From: Neisseria dentiae
GTDB taxonomy: Bacteria; Pseudomonadota; Gammaproteobacteria; Burkholderiales; Neisseriaceae
Length of the DNA: 64,000 bases
Assembly (NCBI RefSeq): GCF_014055005.1
Contig: NZ_CP059570.1
Span: forward strand, 2,480,001-2,544,000
Direction of reading: 5' to 3'
Part shown: positions 60,187 to 64,000 of the stretch, piece after piece
Layout: the number at the start of each line of letters is the position of its first letter
Position numbering within the stretch: the first letter of the stretch is position 1
Translations under genes and position numbers: made by a program
Notes under the pieces: model-generated
Database searches by the model: none
Told to the model about the DNA's origin: nothing
The model's input: only the letters and a program-made list of their open reading frames with translations

Positions 60187-60826
60187 TCAACCAATCAAAA
60201 TCATTCTGACACAGGCTTTTTTCTCGGCGGTATCAGATGCGCCTTCGGGATAGTCATAGTTAGGAATAACTTTAACTTGCAGATCCTTTCTATTTAAATA
60301 AACCCCCCCTTTGCATACCGTCCTGCACGATATTCGGCGTTTGGGTAAAGCCTAAGGTTTCTGCTTTTCTTACGAACTCGTCGTAATCCATATCACAAAT
60401 TTCCGTAATATTGGGTTCTTCGCTAACTTTATGGGTGTCGCGATATTCGGCTGTAGGCTCGAATGAAAAGTCAACTCCGTCCTGCCCTTCTATCGGGTCT
60501 TTATATTTGTCCATATACCAATCCCAATTTTTGGATAAATTGGTAAAGAAAGAACCATCATCGTCGTCTTTTTCACTCCGTTTCATTTTCACGCCAAACG
60601 TCTGTTCCAAACGCTCGATGGAAAAGTCTTTGTCTGATTGGGCGGAGGCCATCATCTCCAGTATGCGGGTCAGGATTTCCCATTGGGTTTGCGGGGTAGT
60701 TTTTGTTTCGGGCATGGTTTTTGTTTCCTTTTTCACGGGTTGCGGATGGTTGTTAACCTTTTCGGGCGGGGCGGAACAGGCCGCCAGCAGCAGGGCTGCA
60801 GTGATTGTGGTTAACCGGTATTTCAT
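60187..60826 (-). pseudogene. Second immunity-like lipoprotein, frameshifted at a G7 tract
   Basis: The frame from the ATG at 60826 (AAAAGGAG seven bases upstream) encodes a lipoprotein (LLAAC lipobox) paralogous to the intact copy. It includes ILTRILEMMASAQSDKDFSIERLEQTFGVKM and ITEICDMDYDEFVRKAETLGFTQTP. At a run of seven G (60309-60303) it shifts into a stop at 60290 after MQRGGLFK. With one G fewer, the frame would continue GVYLNRKDLQV and end CVRMILIG at 60187, matching the paralogue's end. It is either a broken gene or a phase-variable one. Confidence 0.75.
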
Positions 60827-61138
60827 ATTCACTCCTTTTCTAAGGGAAATTGCTTTTTCAGACAGCCTCGGTTATATCATAAGGCCGTCTGAAGCTGTAA
60901 TTCTCTAGTATAAACGGCATTTATCATAAAATTTGTGGGAATGGCTGTATTGGTTTCCGGGTATTTCCTGTTTATAACCCCGTTTGAATTGCAATATTGT
61001 TCGGGTCGGCAAACTTGTCGGAAACCGCCAAGCGCGGTACTATGGCTTGTTATTCTCGGATAAAGGCCGCCCCGGCTGCGGCTTTCAGACGGCCTTTGTG
61101 ATTATCTGATTGATTTTATTAGCTTTGAAAGTGTAACA
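60827..61138. other. 312-bp gap between the cassette and frr
   Basis: A facing pair of DUS-type sequences lies at 60856-60893, the left one altered (CAGACAGCC). The middle is AT-rich. A reverse DUS at 61084-61095 precedes frr, whose ATG is at 61139. A TTGTTA and TTATTA-type AT-rich stretch just before the gene may hold the promoter. No gene is seen. Confidence 0.55.
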
Positions 61139-61696
61139 ATGATTAACGACATTCAAAAAACCGCCGATGCCAAAATGCAGCGTTCGCTCGAAGTTTTGCG
61201 TGAGAACCTGGCCAAAGTGCGCACCGGCCGCGCCCATACCGGCCTGCTCGACCAGGTGGAAGTGGAATACTACGGCAGCCCCGTGCCGGTGAGCCAGGTG
61301 GCCAACGTTACCCTGCTTGATGCGCGCACCATCGGCGTGAAAGTGTATGAGAGCAATATGGCCGCGGCGGTGGAAAAAGCCATCCGCGATTCCAACTTGG
61401 GCCTGAACCCCGCCGCTATGGGCGACGTTATCCGCGTGCCCATGCCCATGCTTACCGAAGAGCGCCGCAAAGACCTGATCAAAGTGGTGCGCGGCGAAGC
61501 CGAAGAAGGCCGCGTGGCCATCCGCAATGTGCGCCGCGATGCCAACAACGATTTCAAACGCTTGCTGAAAGACAAAGAAATCTCCGAAGACGATGCCCGC
61601 CGCGGCGAAGAGCAGATTCAGAAGCTCACCGACAAATACATCGCCGAAGTCGATAAAATGCTGGCGGTTAAAGAAGAAGACTTGATGGCGATCTAA
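61139..61696 (+). CDS. frr: Ribosome recycling factor
   Basis: A 185-residue protein of standard length with the Frr signatures ENLAKVRTGRAHTGLLDQVEVEYYG and the long three-helix bundle (RRKDLIKVVRGEAEEGRVAIRNVRRDAN). It splits the post-termination ribosome together with EF-G. It opens the frr-uppS-cdsA-dxr run; a facing DUS pair (61703-61757) separates it from uppS. Confidence 0.98.
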   Translation: MINDIQKTADAKMQRSLEVLRENLAKVRTGRAHTGLLDQVEVEYYGSPVPVSQVANVTLLDARTIGVKVYESNMAAAVEKAIRDSNLGLNPAAMGDVIRVPMPMLTEERRKDLIKVVRGEAEEGRVAIRNVRRDANNDFKRLLKDKEISEDDARRGEEQIQKLTDKYIAEVDKMLAVKEEDLMAI

Positions 61697-61789
61697 CGCC
61701 CGAAGGCCGTCTGAAAGCCCCGGGCCGACATCCTGCGGCGGTTTTCAGACGGCCTTTCCCGCCCCCGATCTTCTGCAAGGAATGCACAC

Positions 61790-62539
61790 ATGGACAGCAG
61801 CACGCAAACCATTCTGGCGCACACCCGCATCCCGCGCCATATCGCCGTGATTATGGACGGCAACGGCCGCTGGGCGAAAAAGCGCTTCCTGCCCCGCGTG
61901 ATGGGGCACAAGCGCGGCCTCGATGCGCTGGAAAACATGGTCAAACGCTGTGCCGAACTGGGCGTGCAATACCTCACCGTGTTTGCGTTTTCCACCGAAA
62001 ACTGGCGCCGCCCCGAAGAAGAAGTATCGTTTTTGATGGGGCTGTTTTTGCAGGCGCTACAAAAGCAGGTGCAGCGTTTGCACGAAAACAATATGCGCGT
62101 GAAAGTAATCGGCAACCGCAGCCGCTTCAGCGAGGCAATCAGGCAGGGCATCGCCGATGCCGAGGCGTTAACCGCAGGCAACACCGGCCTCACCATTACC
62201 GTGGCGGCCGATTACGGCGGCCGGTGGGACATTTTGCAGGCGGTTAACCGGCTGATAGAAGAGGGCGCCGCCGAAGTAACCGAAGAAGCGCTGGCCAAAC
62301 ACCTGATGCTCTCCGAAGCGCCCGAGCCGGATTTGTTTATCCGCACCGGCGGCGAAACCCGCATCAGCAATTTTCTGCTGTGGCAGATGGCTTATGCCGA
62401 ACTGTATTTCACCGACACCCTGTGGCCGGACTTCGACGATGCCGCGCTGGATGCCGCCATACACTCTTTCCAAACCCGCGAAAGGCGCTTCGGCCGCACC
62501 AGCGAGCAGCTTCCCGTCGAACAGCAACGGAGCGAATGA
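61790..62539 (+). CDS. uppS: Undecaprenyl diphosphate synthase
   Basis: A 249-residue cis-prenyltransferase. The catalytic Asp lies in IAVIMDGNGRWAKKR, with FAFSTENW and a C-terminal DLFIRTGGETRISNFLLWQMAYAELYFTDTLWPDF. It makes the C55 lipid carrier for peptidoglycan and other glycans. AAGGAATGCACAC precedes the ATG. Its stop overlaps the cdsA start region, so the two are coupled. Confidence 0.97.
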   Translation: MDSSTQTILAHTRIPRHIAVIMDGNGRWAKKRFLPRVMGHKRGLDALENMVKRCAELGVQYLTVFAFSTENWRRPEEEVSFLMGLFLQALQKQVQRLHENNMRVKVIGNRSRFSEAIRQGIADAEALTAGNTGLTITVAADYGGRWDILQAVNRLIEEGAAEVTEEALAKHLMLSEAPEPDLFIRTGGETRISNFLLWQMAYAELYFTDTLWPDFDDAALDAAIHSFQTRERRFGRTSEQLPVEQQRSE

Positions 62540-63336
62540 TGCTGAAACAACGTGTTATCACGGCTTTGGTTTTGCTGCCCTTGATGTTGGGCATGCTGTT
62601 TTGGGCTTCAGACGGCCTGTGGGCGGCTTTCAGCGGCCTGATCGCCTTGTTGGCGCTGTGGGAATACGCCCGCATGAGCGGCATGGAAAAAACGCAAAAT
62701 CACCACTATCTTGCCGCCACCACCGTGTTCGGCATCACCGCCTATGCCGGCGGCTGGCAGCTTCCCGCGGTTTCGTGGCTGGCGGTGCTGGCGTTTTGGC
62801 TGCTGCTGATGCCTTTGTGGCTGTATAAGAAATGGCCGCTCAAAGCCGATTGGAAAGCCTACGCCACCGGCCTGATGCTGATGCTGCCTTTTTGGTTTGC
62901 ACTGGTTTCGCTGCGCCCGGGTGCCGAATCGGCCGTATCGCTGCTGGCCATCATGGGCTTGGTGTGGGTGGCCGACATCGCCGCTTATTTCTGCGGCAAA
63001 GCCTTCGGCAAACACAAGCTCGCCCCCGCCATCAGCCCGGGCAAAAGCTGGGAAGGCGCGCTCGGCGGCGCATTGTGCGTGGCCGTTTATATGATTTGGG
63101 TGAACGGCGCAGGCTGGCTGGCTTTCGACGTTTCATGGTTCGGCGCGGTGCTCACCGGCTGGGTGCTGACTGCCGTGAGCATAGGCGGCGACCTGCTCGA
63201 GAGCTGGTTCAAACGTTCGGCGGGCATCAAAGACAGCAGCAACCTGCTGCCCGGCCACGGCGGCGTGTTCGACCGTGTGGACAGCCTGATTGCCGTGTTG
63301 AGCGTGTATGCGGCCATGATGGCGTTGCTTGGCTGA
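62539..63336 (+). CDS. cdsA: Phosphatidate cytidylyltransferase
   Basis: A 265-residue integral membrane enzyme making CDP-diacylglycerol. The C-terminal signature SIGGDLLESWFKRSAGIKDSSNLLPGHGGVFDRVDSL is exact for CdsA, and about eight helices precede it. Two adjacent ATG codons exist (62536 and 62539); the second gives six bases from GGAG and is preferred. The uppS TGA overlaps it by one base. A DUS lies in frame at codons near 62611. Confidence 0.96.
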   Translation: MLKQRVITALVLLPLMLGMLFWASDGLWAAFSGLIALLALWEYARMSGMEKTQNHHYLAATTVFGITAYAGGWQLPAVSWLAVLAFWLLLMPLWLYKKWPLKADWKAYATGLMLMLPFWFALVSLRPGAESAVSLLAIMGLVWVADIAAYFCGKAFGKHKLAPAISPGKSWEGALGGALCVAVYMIWVNGAGWLAFDVSWFGAVLTGWVLTAVSIGGDLLESWFKRSAGIKDSSNLLPGHGGVFDRVDSLIAVLSVYAAMMALLG

Positions 63337-63402
63337 AATAAACCAAAGTTGATACGGCGTTGATGCGCCTTGTTTCGGCTTTTGTTCATCCGCTATATAT
63401 AG

Positions 63403-63450
63403 GCCGTCTGAAACCAAACGTAGGCCGCATCGCGTTTTCAGACGGCCTGA
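63403..63450. terminator. Facing-DUS hairpin between cdsA and dxr
   Basis: AGGCCGTCTGAAA and TTTCAGACGGCCT lie 22 bases apart in the 131-bp gap. It may be a partial terminator within the cell-envelope gene run. Confidence 0.5.
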
Positions 63451-63467
63451 ATCAAAAGAACCAAACC

Positions 63468-64000
63468 ATGACACAACAAGTCTTAACTATTTTGGGCAGC
63501 ACCGGCAGCATAGGCGAAAGCACGCTCGACGTGGTGTCGCGTCATCCCGAAAAATTCCGTATTTTCGCGCTGGCCGGGCACAAACAGGTGCAGAAGCTGG
63601 CCGCGCAGTGCGAACGCTTCAACCCGCAGTTTGCCGTAGTGGCCGATGCCGAACACGCCGCCGCGCTGGAGCAGTTGCTGGAATCCGCCCGCTGCCGCAC
63701 CGAAGTGCTCTACGGCGCACAAGCCCTGATTGACGTGGCCAGTGCGGACGAGGTTGGCGGCGTGATGGCGGCCATTGTGGGCGCGGCCGGGCTGCCCTCG
63801 GCGCTGGCGGCTGCGGCCAGAGGCAAAACCATTTATCTGGCCAATAAAGAAACGCTGGTGGTGTCGGGGGCGCTGTTTATGGAAACCGCCCGAGCAAGCG
63901 GCGCGAAAATTTTGCCGGTAGACAGCGAACACAACGCCATTTACCAAGTGTTGCCGCAGGATTATTCAGGCCGTCTGAACGCGCACGGCATCGAGTCGAT
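63468..64000 (+). CDS. dxr: 1-deoxy-D-xylulose 5-phosphate reductoisomerase, 5' part
   Basis: The first 177 codons, open to the right edge. The N-terminal NADPH-binding motif is LTILGSTGSIGESTLDVV, followed by VGAAGLPSALAAAARGKTIYLANKETLVVSG and the metal/substrate motif LPVDSEHNAIYQ. It catalyses the second step of the MEP isoprenoid pathway, feeding UppS upstream. A DUS in coding position (63969-63979) is translated as SGRLN. Confidence 0.96.
   Translation, partial: MTQQVLTILGSTGSIGESTLDVVSRHPEKFRIFALAGHKQVQKLAAQCERFNPQFAVVADAEHAAALEQLLESARCRTEVLYGAQALIDVASADEVGGVMAAIVGAAGLPSALAAAARGKTIYLANKETLVVSGALFMETARASGAKILPVDSEHNAIYQVLPQDYSGRLNAHGIES

Overview
The window is a chromosomal segment of a member of the Neisseriaceae, most likely a nitrate-respiring Neisseria. 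The DNA uptake sequence GCCGTCTGAA occurs dozens of times, mostly as the AG-prefixed 12-mer AGGCCGTCTGAA and often as facing pairs that serve as terminators. dRS3-type repeats (ATTCCC-N8-GGGAAT), a Correia-like element and the minCDE-oxyR order also fit Neisseria. The DNA is GC-rich, except for AT-rich foreign-looking islands at 1-720 and about 19.07-20.37 kb and in part of the 57-61 kb cassette.

Layout. 0-1.4 kb: the 5' part of a KAP-type P-loop NTPase gene and a vapBC toxin-antitoxin pair. 1.45-16.1 kb: a complete respiratory nitrate reduction locus, with narHJI, sensor-regulator narXL, a hemerythrin-type Fe-S repair protein, two nitrate/nitrite transporters and, in the opposite orientation at the far end, narG. 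The normal narGHJI operon is thus split. The upstream regions of narH and narG share diverged sequence blocks in inverted orientation. 16.3-19.3 kb: uvrD, a tandem array of DUS-bounded repeats and a small IS630-type MITE beside an AT-rich orphan gene. 21-30.5 kb: a methyltransferase, an AraC regulator, a periplasmic protein, 5-formyl-THF cyclo-ligase, lysS, a quaternary-amine-type ABC importer and a lysozyme-inhibitor-like lipoprotein. 30.7-43.6 kb: gltX, a yadG/yadH exporter whose two genes lie apart, minCDE-oxyR, a TerC protein, an IS3-family element inserted in a DUS hairpin, yccS, an alanine-rich lipoprotein and tRNA-Lys. 43.7-53.7 kb: a BCCT transporter, Mn-type superoxide dismutase, a BolA-like protein, an MscS channel, an IS630 element inserted in a perfect 74-bp inverted repeat, an AGCS symporter, a gamma-carbonic anhydrase-like protein and a divergent oxidoreductase/HxlR pair. 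53.8-64 kb: rpsB-tsf-pyrH and frr-uppS-cdsA-dxr, separated by a 4.6-kb accessory cassette.

The most interesting system is that cassette (57.1-60.8 kb). It encodes a 511-residue protein with an HExxH zinc-protease motif and a C-terminal region resembling the XVIPCD secretion signal of Xanthomonas-type T4SS killing effectors. Directly upstream are a lipoprotein that looks like its immunity partner, a decayed second effector cut off at a DUS, and a second immunity-like lipoprotein frameshifted at a seven-G tract. A coiled-coil/membrane protein of unknown role follows. This looks like an interbacterial effector-immunity locus with a turnover scar and a possibly phase-variable immunity gene.

The window is also unusually rich in small dispersed inverted repeats: about ten copies of an 80-bp 'TCATACTCGGGCTTGACC' stem-loop family, two subfamilies of dRS3-pair elements, elements bounded by GAGACCTTTGCAAAA, and DUS-variant palindromes.
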